NCBI RefSeq assembly: GCF_035609205.1
Contig: NZ_CP141184.1
Coordinates: 4,595,001-4,659,000 of the forward strand
Direction: 5' to 3'
Origin: Hymenobacter sp. GOD-10R
Lineage (GTDB): Bacteria; Bacteroidota; Bacteroidia; Cytophagales; Hymenobacteraceae
Length of the DNA: 64,000 nucleotides
The notes under the pieces: model-generated
Databases searched by the model: none
Told to the model about the DNA's origin: nothing
What the model saw: only the letters and a program-made list of their open reading frames with translations
Translations under genes and position numbers: made by a program
Shown here: positions 48,901-55,327 of the stretch, piece by piece
Layout of the letters: each line of letters begins with the position of its first letter
How positions within the stretch are numbered: the stretch's first letter is position 1

Positions 48901-49107
48901 TCCGTGTACCTGCGCCTGCCTACCGAACTGACGCGCCGCAGCGTGCAGTTTCAAGTGCTTAACACTTTAGGGCAAGTGGTAGCAGAGCAAAACGTAGCGG
49001 CACAACCTATTTCAGAAGTGCGCTTGCCCAAGCTGGCTGCCGGCATGTACAATGTGCGCCTAGCTACCAGCCTAGGCACGATCAACAAGCGGCTGCTGAT
49101 TGACTAG
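45985..49107 (+). CDS. P7: T9SS-secreted protein with two Ig + seven-bladed FG-GAP propeller modules
   Basis: The frame is open from 45730, but the ATG at 45985 (1040 residues) gives a normal signal peptide (core LSCALLLAMTAAHA) and leaves the P6 terminator outside the gene. Ig domains lie near residues 37 and 495, each followed by seven FG-GAP repeats, and the sorting domain begins near 958 (VLLYPNPAH, ending KRLLID). No IPT domain. Two loops start with HD rather than GD, and the last blade reads GDLDNNGTVDFA. It is the final member of the array and converges on the aldolase gene, with which it shares a terminator. Confidence 0.9.
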   Translation: MPLFPIIYPSPGLARLGGTLSCALLLAMTAAHAQGPTVTGLAPVRNARSAPRATNVAATFSQALNNSASTQQALKVFSQQAGGKKAGTATVSGNTLTFDPSSDFKAGETVYATVTSAAQSSTGTVATPHVFQFTTAVSPSSGTFSGGSEVTVGNGNIIVNALQKVGDIDGDGDLDLLAINSGTNLVSVRLNNGAGIFSGTQEVVVSPSSYNLELGDLDADGDLDLVSTGWNASTNVSLISIRLNNAGTFSAGQEFDISPYVREVTLGDIDNDGDLDLAISNSSGSASVITRLNNGNATFSAGSSIALGFAPYRSLLADVDNDGDLDLLAANYQDDQIAIRKNNGQGSFSGTQVLVAGGTPGNTVVGDIDGDGDLDLLTTGAGWDPGVHIGVNDGTGTFTRAPNVVLGNTPANLALHDVDGDGDLDLIASIYNTQALFIRLNNGSGTFSGSSYLTLDYLPSGYLLHDVDGDGDLDMLMRNNNSVRVWLNQAAAFTAAPLAPARNARSAPRNTDVTVTFNQTPSNTPATQQALRVFSQQAGGKKAGTATVSGNTLAFKPSTNFKAGETVFATVTTAAQSSTGQSLTRNQVSQFTTATSPSAGLFTAASLVSVGTNPGTVAFGDVDGDGDLDLATSNNNNTGSVSIRLNNGNATFTGGSEVAVGILPRQVVFGDVDGDGDLDLLTVNVGYTINYTASTVSVRLNNGNGTFGAGSEVTVGPQFGAGTGKAIFLGDIDGDSDLDFVATSNVGGTIAVCRNNGNGTFVAERIMVGNVADSAVLGDVDNDGDLDLLVSEPPGGRVYVLPNNGDGNFGSYRQIVGVAGPGFSTATGITLGDVDADGDLDLVAIGSQTVSIRINEGGTFYDGQQVAVNGQPSTVALADVDGDGDLDLLATTANSTVSVRLNNGSGTFSGTQNVSGGGYIALGDLDNNGTVDFAFPNAANAAVAIRLNNQVLATASPQLAEQVLLYPNPAHASVYLRLPTELTRRSVQFQVLNTLGQVVAEQNVAAQPISEVRLPKLAAGMYNVRLATSLGTINKRLLID

Positions 49108-49136
49108 TACAAAGCCATCCCAAGTGTTTTGTAAAA

Positions 49137-49172
49137 GAAAAGCCGGCTCCTTCTGGAAGGAGCCGGCTTTTC
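49137..49172. terminator. Bidirectional terminator between P7 and the aldolase gene
   Basis: GAAAAGCCGGCTCCTT (49137-49152) pairs perfectly with AAGGAGCCGGCTTTTC (49157-49172) around a 4-nt loop, 30 nt after the P7 stop and 30 nt from the aldolase stop on the other strand. Confidence 0.88.
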
Positions 49173-49201
49173 CTTTACAAGTAAACCTAGCCTAGCTTCT
49201 G

Positions 49202-50284
49202 CTAGGGGCGACGGTTGATAGCATTCAGGTCTTCGAAGGCCTGCTTCAAGCGCGCTACGAAGGTTTCTTCGCCTTTGCGCAGCCATACGCGGGGGTCGTA
49301 GTACTTCTTGTTGGGCGAATCGGCGCCGGTGGGGTTACCGATCTGACCTTGCAGGAAGCCTTCGTTTTTCACGTAGTAATCCTTGATGCCTTCCCACAGT
49401 GCCCACTGCAAGTCGGTGTCGAGGTTCATCTTGATAGCGCCGTAGCTGATAGCCTCGCGGATTTCTTCGCGGCTAGAGCCCGAACCACCGTGGAACACGA
49501 AGTTCACCGGCTGCGGACCGGTGCCGAAGTGCTCTTGCACGTAGTCCTGCGAGTTCTTCAGGATGACGGGCTGTAGCTTCACGTTGCCGGGCTTGTACAC
49601 GCCGTGCACGTTGCCGAATGCGGCCGCGATGGTGAAGTTAGGGCTTACCGAGCTCAGCTCTTTGTAAGCGTAAGCCACTTCCGAAGGCTGGGTGTAGAGC
49701 TTGGAGCTGTCCACGTCGGAGTTGTCGACGCCATCTTCCTCGCCGCCCGTCACGCCTAGCTCGATTTCGAGCGTCATGCCAAGCTTAGCCATGCGCTCCA
49801 GGTAGCGCTTGCAGATTTCGATGTTCTCCTCAATGGGCTCCTCCGACAAGTCGAGCATGTGGGAGCTGTAGAGGGGCTGACCGTGCTGAGCGTAGTACTT
49901 CTCGCCCGCGTCGAGCAGACCGTCGATCCAAGTGAGGAGCTTCTTAGCGGCGTGGTCGGTGTGCAGCACCACGGGCACGTCATAGAGCGCGGCCATTTCG
50001 TGCACGTGCTTGGCACCCGAGATGGCGCCGGCGATGCTGGCCCGCTGGTCGCCGTTCGGAATCGATTTGCCCGCGTAGAACTGGGCGCCACCGTTCGAGA
50101 ACTGAATCATCACCGGCGAATTCACCGCCTTGGCAGTTTCCAGCACGGCATTCACAGTGTTGGTGCCCGTCACGTTAACGGCCGGCATGGCGAAAGCATT
50201 GGCCTTAGCATATTGGAAAAGCGACGCGAGTTCATCGCCGTGCAGGACGCCAGCGCGCAGGCTGGTCAGGGTTTGTGCTTCCAT
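49202..50284 (-). CDS. fbaA: Class II fructose-bisphosphate aldolase
   Basis: The 360-residue cytoplasmic enzyme splits fructose 1,6-bisphosphate into dihydroxyacetone phosphate and glyceraldehyde 3-phosphate, and works in reverse in gluconeogenesis. Class IIA features are clear: catalytic D110 and zinc ligand H111 in LHTDHA, the ELGVTGGEEDGVDN segment (with a zinc-region glutamate), FGNVHGVY and FHGGSGSS (further histidine ligands), and NLDTDLQWA for phosphate binding. Length matches E. coli FbaA. It is transcribed alone, opposite to a small membrane protein gene. Confidence 0.96.
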   Translation of the reverse strand: MEAQTLTSLRAGVLHGDELASLFQYAKANAFAMPAVNVTGTNTVNAVLETAKAVNSPVMIQFSNGGAQFYAGKSIPNGDQRASIAGAISGAKHVHEMAALYDVPVVLHTDHAAKKLLTWIDGLLDAGEKYYAQHGQPLYSSHMLDLSEEPIEENIEICKRYLERMAKLGMTLEIELGVTGGEEDGVDNSDVDSSKLYTQPSEVAYAYKELSSVSPNFTIAAAFGNVHGVYKPGNVKLQPVILKNSQDYVQEHFGTGPQPVNFVFHGGSGSSREEIREAISYGAIKMNLDTDLQWALWEGIKDYYVKNEGFLQGQIGNPTGADSPNKKYYDPRVWLRKGEETFVARLKQAFEDLNAINRRP

Positions 50285-50750
50285 AAAAGTCAGGAAAACG
50301 GGAAATATGAACGGTGTATCGAGGACGAAAAAAGCGCAGCCCGACTGGCTAGCGGCTCATGACCCCTAAAAAGGACCTAAGCACGCCCGGCCGAAGATAG
50401 GAAACGGACTTGGTTTAACTGCCTAGCTAGGTCGGTTTAAGCGTCAGAAGTACAAGTTAATCTATCCTTTCCCTAGGTACAAACAGCCTTGCGAAGGCAA
50501 GGGTGCAAGTTATTTGATGCAGGCAGGCCTTTTCGGCGCTGCTCCTACCTAGTCGGTCAAGCGCCTTTGCAAACCAGCAACGCCCCCAAGCAGCTGACAC
50601 GTTGATCAACTCAGACAACGGTTCTGCCAGTTAAAACATCTTTCTGCTCAACTCACCCGATTTTCATTTGATCGTAGAGCAGTCCCACACAATTTCAGCC
50701 GCTGAGAAGCCTGAGGTTTTTCAGTATTCGTCCTCTCCTACTACCTAGCT
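50285..50750. other. Divergent intergenic region
   Basis: These 466 nt separate the divergent aldolase and small membrane protein genes and should contain both promoters. A weak minus-strand TATCTTCG match (near 50393-50400) could be an aldolase -7 element, but no -33 partner is clear. No coding or RNA gene is recognised. Confidence 0.4.
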
Positions 50751-50984
50751 ATGAACCCAACGACTACGCTTCCTACTGCTCAAACTCCCTCCTCCTTATT
50801 TCGTCTTTTACTAACCTGGTGGAAGACGTGGAGCGGTGAGTGGGAACCTAGCCTTTTCTTTGAAGCCCCGTACGCGCTACCCTCGGCAAAGCTGCGGAAG
50901 CAACGGCTGCTCATCACGCGTCTTTTCTGGCTGCACACCAGTATTTGCGCCATAGTTTTGGCTTTGGGTTGGCTTTATTTATAA
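50751..50984 (+). CDS. Small single-helix membrane protein of unknown function
   Basis: The 77-residue product has a polar N-terminus (residues 1-20), a tryptophan-rich amphipathic part (LLLTWWKTWSGEWEP), a basic segment (KLRKQRLLITR), and one transmembrane helix at the C-terminus (about 55-77, ending LALGWLYL). The positive residues before the helix suggest a C-terminus-out or tail-anchored layout. No family is recognised. The Thr/Pro-rich start and good codon pattern make it plausible as a real gene. Confidence 0.5.
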   Translation: MNPTTTLPTAQTPSSLFRLLLTWWKTWSGEWEPSLFFEAPYALPSAKLRKQRLLITRLFWLHTSICAIVLALGWLYL

Positions 50985-50998
50985 GCTAGGCTCTTAGG

Positions 50999-51096
50999 CA
51001 GTAGCGCTAAGCTTCAGCTTGGCGCACGAGCAACGCGAGTATCTAGGTACCAGAACTCGCGTTGCTCGTGCGCCAAGCCGGAGCTTAGCGCTACTG
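50999..51096. repeat. Long inverted repeat (42-nt arms)
   Basis: Left arm 50999-51040 and right arm 51055-51096 are reverse complements with two wobble-type differences, around a 14-nt centre (ATCTAGGTACCAGA). The arms include GGCGCACGAGCAACGCGAGT. It lies between the small membrane protein gene and the 3' end of the alpha-galactosidase gene, without a T-run, so it looks like an interspersed palindrome rather than a plain terminator. Confidence 0.85.
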
Positions 51097-51100
51097 GTTT

Positions 51101-51137
51101 GTCTGCTCGACCGAATTGCATACCTGGTCGAGCAGAC
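51101..51137. repeat. Second hairpin next to the long inverted repeat
   Basis: GTCTGCTCGACC (51101-51112) pairs perfectly with GGTCGAGCAGAC (51126-51137) around a 13-nt loop. It lies 45 nt from the alpha-galactosidase stop codon and may end that transcript. Confidence 0.8.
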
Positions 51138-51181
51138 GAGCAGGTTTCTAGGTGCGGACGACAAAGCCCGCGCTACCTAGC

Positions 51182-53350
51182 TTACTGCGCCGTCAGCTCC
51201 AGCACGTGACTGGTTAAGGCCGTGGCGCTAGCCGTGGAAGCTAGCACGCCCACTTTCATCAGAAAGTCGCCGGAGTAGGCCTGGCCATTTTCGGGGATGT
51301 TCGACTTGGCGCCGGGCATGAGGTTGACTTCCTGCACGCGGTACTGGCGGCTCGGGTCCAGGCCTTGCAGACGCACCCGGCCGTACTCCTCGCCGAAGCG
51401 CGGATGCAAGGTGTAGGCAAATACGACGGCTTGGCTGTGACCCTCGTTCACGTATTGCACCACGGCCCGACTCGTTTCGAGCGGTGACACCAGCCGGTAC
51501 AAATCGCCGTGCCAGATAACGTCGCTCAGGCGCTTGTACTCCTTCACGGCTTGTTGGCTGAATTGCAATTCCTCCGGCGTAAACTCTTCTACCCGAATGT
51601 CATAGCCTAGCCTGCCCATCATGGCCACATCGGTGCGAAACTTCAACGACTGCTGCTTATTCCAGGAAGTGACGTGCGCCGATACGGCAATGGAGGGGAA
51701 GAAATAGGAGTAGTTCCACTGAATAAACACCCGCTCCAGCGCGTCCGTATTGTCGGAAGCCCAGAACTCGGTGAAGTAGGGCAGCGCGCCATAGTCGACG
51801 CGGCCACCACCACCCGAGCACAGCATCACCGGCACGTGCGGATACTTCTGGCGCATGCGCTCAAACACCTTGTACAGCCCGTGCACATAGTCGATGTAGA
51901 GGTTCGACTGTTTGTTTTTTAAATACGGTGAGAAGGCATTTGTAATCATGCGGTTGCTGTCCCACTTGATATAACCTAGGGTTGGATTTTTGGTGAACAA
52001 GTCATCGACCACGCCGAACACAAAATCCTGCACTTTGGGGTTAGTCAGGTCGAGCACCAGCTGGTTGCGGTAGTAGTGCTCCTCGCGGTTGGGCAGCTTC
52101 AAGATCCAATCGGGGTGCTGCTCGTACAGTTCGCTCTTGGGGTTCACCATTTCGGGCTCAATCCAGATACCGAACTTCACGCCGTTTTGGGTAGCCGTTT
52201 GCACCAAGTGGCCTAGGCCATTGGGCAGCTTCGACTTCGTTTCCTGCCAATCGCCGAGGCCGGCGTGGTCGTTGCTGCGCGGGTATTTATTGCCAAACCA
52301 GCCATCATCCAGCAAAAACAAATCGACACCTAGCTTCGAGGCGTCGCCGATGAGGGCGTCGAGCTTCTGCTCGTTGAAGTCGAAAAACGTGGCTTCCCAG
52401 TTGTTGAGCAGCGTCAGGCGCGACTTGGTGCCGTCGAGCACGCCGTACTGCCTAGCCCAGCGGTGCAGGTTGCGACTCGCCAGGTTTTTGCCCTGGTGGC
52501 TGTAAGTGAAGATAAAAGCTGGCGTTTCAAAGGCTTGGTTCGGGGGCAATTGATACTCCGACGCGTACGGGTTCATGCCCGACAGCACCCGCAGGGCGTT
52601 GTGCTCGTCCAGCTCAAACGACAACTGAAAATTGCCCGACCAAGCTAGGGTACCCAGAATTAGCTCGCCTTCGGTTTCGGTAGCTTGCTTGTCGAGGGCT
52701 AGCATAAAGTGCGGCGCCTGATACATGTGGGCCCGCGTACCTAGCTTGCTATCAATTACTTTAATGCCGCTAGTCAGCTCTGCCTCCTGCGGACGCATCT
52801 CCTCGGCCCAGTCGCCGTGGAACTGCGTGAGCCAGTAGTGCGGCGCCTCAAAGTGCAGCATGGCCGAGGCAAAACGGCTCAGCACCACCGGCGCCTTCTC
52901 GCGGTGACGTATCTCCGTCCAGGCCTTTATCACGTCTTCGTTGGCATAAGCGCTGAAGTGCATAATCACTTCCACCGGATACTTCGAGTCTTGCAGCGTA
53001 ATAGCCGTATGTATCTGACCATCAGTGGCAGGGCTGGTTGTATGACGCACGTAGCGCAGTTCGAGCGAAGGATTTCCGTCGTTGTGCACCATCCGGATGG
53101 CGGGCTCAAACAAGTCGTTGAGGCCGGCCGGCACGTAGGCTTCGTGGCTACCGGTTGGCAACCGCTGGTAGTCGGCGGCTTGGGCTAACTTGTCGCCTAA
53201 ATACGTCTGATAAAGTCGCTCCTTCTCTCCTACCGACAAAAGCAGCGTGGTGTTCTTCGTTTCAATTCGAATCTGCTTGCTGGCTTGTGCCATTGCTGTT
53301 AAAGAACTGGTAAGCAGCAGGAATACGCAGAAGAGCAGATTTTTGACCAT
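51182..53350 (-). CDS. Secreted GH36 alpha-galactosidase
   Basis: From the ATG whose codon is 53350-53348 the protein has 722 residues with a signal peptide (core LLFCVFLLLTSSLTAMA). The frame is open further to 53425, but that N-terminus would bury the signal peptide. The GH36 layout is clear: an N-terminal beta-sandwich, then the barrel with LLDDGWFG, WIEPEMVNP and KWDSNR (nucleophile D464), and SDNTDALER (acid/base D533), then a C-terminal beta domain. It should release terminal alpha-galactose from raffinose-type sugars or galactomannan, in the periplasm or outside. It has no T9SS sorting domain. No sugar-uptake genes are adjacent. Confidence 0.92.
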   Translation of the reverse strand: MVKNLLFCVFLLLTSSLTAMAQASKQIRIETKNTTLLLSVGEKERLYQTYLGDKLAQAADYQRLPTGSHEAYVPAGLNDLFEPAIRMVHNDGNPSLELRYVRHTTSPATDGQIHTAITLQDSKYPVEVIMHFSAYANEDVIKAWTEIRHREKAPVVLSRFASAMLHFEAPHYWLTQFHGDWAEEMRPQEAELTSGIKVIDSKLGTRAHMYQAPHFMLALDKQATETEGELILGTLAWSGNFQLSFELDEHNALRVLSGMNPYASEYQLPPNQAFETPAFIFTYSHQGKNLASRNLHRWARQYGVLDGTKSRLTLLNNWEATFFDFNEQKLDALIGDASKLGVDLFLLDDGWFGNKYPRSNDHAGLGDWQETKSKLPNGLGHLVQTATQNGVKFGIWIEPEMVNPKSELYEQHPDWILKLPNREEHYYRNQLVLDLTNPKVQDFVFGVVDDLFTKNPTLGYIKWDSNRMITNAFSPYLKNKQSNLYIDYVHGLYKVFERMRQKYPHVPVMLCSGGGGRVDYGALPYFTEFWASDNTDALERVFIQWNYSYFFPSIAVSAHVTSWNKQQSLKFRTDVAMMGRLGYDIRVEEFTPEELQFSQQAVKEYKRLSDVIWHGDLYRLVSPLETSRAVVQYVNEGHSQAVVFAYTLHPRFGEEYGRVRLQGLDPSRQYRVQEVNLMPGAKSNIPENGQAYSGDFLMKVGVLASTASATALTSHVLELTAQ

Positions 53351-53534
53351 AAGTTGGGCGGGAGTAGCTAGGGTCTGAGAATGAGAGTAGCAAAGCAAAA
53401 GCTGTCTTTTCAGGCAACTTCGCAAGGTACAAACCTTCCCCAGACCCTAGCTATTCCTGCTCAGCAAGTACACTGTAGGAATATCACTTTTATACTATCG
53501 TTGCAGTTATGCGCGTACGGCATCGTTCAACGAT

Positions 53535-53568
53535 AGTGGTACTACGACTTTGGAGTCGTAGTACCACT
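53535..53568. repeat. Intergenic hairpin
   Basis: AGTGGTACTACGACT (53535-53549) pairs perfectly with AGTCGTAGTACCACT (53554-53568). It lies 9 nt after the stop of the rubredoxin gene (minus strand), so it may end that transcript, though it lacks a T-run. Just beside it (53520-53533) is the GCATCGTTCAACGA motif shared with two other inverted repeats in this cluster. Confidence 0.75.
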
Positions 53569-53576
53569 CGCGCTAC

Positions 53577-55070
53577 CTAGGCCACTAGGTTCGGCGTCGC
53601 TACGCTGGTAAATGCTTCTTTCGGCGCTTCGCAAGTTGGGCAGCAGTAGTTGACTATGTCCTCGAACGACGTGCCGGGCGCCACTTCATTCAGCTCGTCG
53701 CCGTAGGTTTGGTCGTAGATGGTCAGGCAGCGCGTGCACTGGTAGAGCGTGGGCGCTATCGAATTCTCGACCGGCTCAGCCGCGGGTTCTTCGGCGTAGA
53801 AGGTGCCCAGACCTAGGTCATCGCCGGCTTGCAGCTCGTAGAACTGGTTGCAGAGTTGAATCAGGTACCAGCTCAAGCTTTCGCGGCTTACCTTCTGCCG
53901 GAAGCTAATGAAGTCCTTGGAGTTGGGGTTGAAGTCGCGGGTATGCAGGATTTCGAATTGCTCTTCCCGCAGGCCAATCTGGTTCGCGTTATGCTGCTGC
54001 GAGCGAATGACGATGGAGCCAAATAGGCCTGTTTTGGGCTGGGTTTTAATAGCAAAACATAGGTGATACGTGCGCACATCTTCCTCGTTGAACTGTCGCA
54101 CCAGCTCGTGCTTGAGGGCTAGTCCTTGCTCGCAGAGGTCTTCTACTTGCCAGTTCAGCTCGTTGGCCGCGTGCCGCACGTTGATGCGGTGCTTGCAAAG
54201 GGCCGTGTCCCACAGGCCTCGGTCGCCTAGCTCTATCCCTTTAATGATGAGCGATTTCCAAGGCGTGGTATACAGCTGCCCGATGCGCGTCTTTAAGCAA
54301 ACCTTGCACAAGTCTTTCAGGAAAGCCACCGAAAACAGCTCATCGCGCCGGTAGATGCCGAGCCACAGCTTGTTGCCGTAGCGATTAAAACCTTCGTAGT
54401 ACGGCAGCGTGAAAGCCGGCACCTTCAACGGCACCGTAATCGGCTGCAACACAAAGCTGCCGCCTGCCGCACTCACCAAGCCGTAAAGCAGCGCCCCATC
54501 CGCCGACGGCTGGTCGTAGAACTTGTGCTGATGCGCAAAAATCACCCGCTCGATGGCGCTGCTGAGGCTCGGTATATCCTCGGAGTACACCAAGGAAGGC
54601 CAGCAGTACAAGCTGTTGGTCTTCGGGAAGCGCACGTACAGATACCAGTAGTTGTTGGTATCGGAGGCAATAAAATTCAAATTTCCCGAGAAGAAAGGAA
54701 TGAAGGTCTGATTGTTATCAATGAGGTTGATCTTCAGCTGCGGCCGGTAGTCAAACAAGTCCAAAATGTCCTTGTACACGCCTTCCCGCAGCCAGTTGGC
54801 GTGCTCAAACACGTCCTCCGTCACGTAGGAACTGACGATGTTGGGATTCCCATCGGCACTCAACTCGTAGATGATATCGGCCGAAGCTAGCTGCTGTTGC
54901 AAGCTGCGCTTCTTCTCATCGGCCACGGTGAACAAGATTTGCTGCCGATTACCGAACTGGATGTGTTCCACATCGGCGTTTTCCGCCGCATCCAGAATAG
55001 CCAGCAAGTCCCCCGCCGATACAATGCCGCCGGGCAGGTTGATTTTGATGATGTGGGTTTTCGGTGGCAT
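53577..55070 (-). CDS. Nitrite/sulfite-reductase-like protein with C-terminal rubredoxin domain
   Basis: The 497-residue cytoplasmic protein begins with a ferredoxin-like half-domain resembling siroheme nitrite/sulfite reductases (INLPGG at residues 10-15, QFGNRQQILF near 38-47). Its C-terminus (about 448-490) is a rubredoxin: CTRC followed by CCPTC with a GTSFEDIVN spacer, four cysteines able to bind one iron. The paired C-x5-C and C-x3-C ligands of siroheme reductases were not found in the middle part, although it has isolated cysteines (CKVC near residue 255). It is last in the nitrate assimilation cluster, downstream of the nitrate reductase, so an electron-transfer role there is likely. 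Confidence 0.75.
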   Translation of the reverse strand: MPPKTHIIKINLPGGIVSAGDLLAILDAAENADVEHIQFGNRQQILFTVADEKKRSLQQQLASADIIYELSADGNPNIVSSYVTEDVFEHANWLREGVYKDILDLFDYRPQLKINLIDNNQTFIPFFSGNLNFIASDTNNYWYLYVRFPKTNSLYCWPSLVYSEDIPSLSSAIERVIFAHQHKFYDQPSADGALLYGLVSAAGGSFVLQPITVPLKVPAFTLPYYEGFNRYGNKLWLGIYRRDELFSVAFLKDLCKVCLKTRIGQLYTTPWKSLIIKGIELGDRGLWDTALCKHRINVRHAANELNWQVEDLCEQGLALKHELVRQFNEEDVRTYHLCFAIKTQPKTGLFGSIVIRSQQHNANQIGLREEQFEILHTRDFNPNSKDFISFRQKVSRESLSWYLIQLCNQFYELQAGDDLGLGTFYAEEPAAEPVENSIAPTLYQCTRCLTIYDQTYGDELNEVAPGTSFEDIVNYCCPTCEAPKEAFTSVATPNLVA

Positions 55071-55106
55071 TGAGTCTTGTGGGGTTGGTATTATCTCCTT
55101 ACTAGA

Positions 55107-55325
55107 GCTAGGATTAGCACCCCCCCTCCTTTTTTCAAATTCCGCGCATCAAGCGGCGTGGGTGGCCGTAGGCCGGGGTGGTTCAGCTAGAGCTAGAAAA
55201 ATAGAGCTAGCTTTTGGTTTCTAGTTTATAGCATCGTTCAACGAGTTTAACCACCCCGGCCTGCGGCCACCCACGCCGCTTGATGCGCGGAATTTGAAAA
55301 AAGGAGGGGGGGTGCTAATCCTAGC
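55107..55325. repeat. Very long inverted repeat (77-nt arms)
   Basis: Left arm 55107-55183 and right arm 55249-55325 are reverse complements with a single wobble-type difference. The 65-nt centre has AGCTAG/CTAGCT repeats and TCGTTCAACGA (55234-55244). The right end is 2 nt from the nitrate reductase stop codon, so the hairpin fills most of the gap to the rubredoxin gene. Confidence 0.9.
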
Positions 55326-55327
55326 TT

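Larger units (their letters stand above)
15336..49107 (+). repeat. Tandem array of seven paralogous propeller genes (P1-P7)
   Basis: Seven same-strand genes in a row encode proteins built from the same module: SbsA-like Ig domain plus seven-bladed FG-GAP propeller, used 4, 4, 4, 2, 3, 2 and 2 times. At DNA level the blade core (ggcgacgtggatggcgac and close variants) recurs about 147 times. Nothing else is inserted in the array. This repeat density makes the stretch prone to recombination and to assembly collapse. Confidence 0.9.

Noticed and set aside
15336..49107. Many long antisense open frames (for example 30356-31171 and 22287-23015, minus strand)
   Set aside because: They are shadows of the repeat-coding frame: their translations are SRSPSPSTSP-like repeats with a fixed relation to the blade codons, and they have no sensible starts or domains.
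15336..49107. CRISPR-like or satellite repeat array
   Set aside because: The repeats are in frame, translate into FG-GAP blades, vary mostly at synonymous sites, and have no uniform spacer length.
15336..49107. RTX toxin repeats or dockerin domains
   Set aside because: The loop is DxDxDGDxD within a blade of roughly 50-60 residues, not the RTX nonapeptide GGxGxDxxx, and the strict sevenfold grouping is not the paired layout of dockerins.
55107..55325. Insertion sequence with terminal inverted repeats
   Set aside because: Only 65 nt lie between the arms, too short for a transposase; kept as an inverted repeat only.
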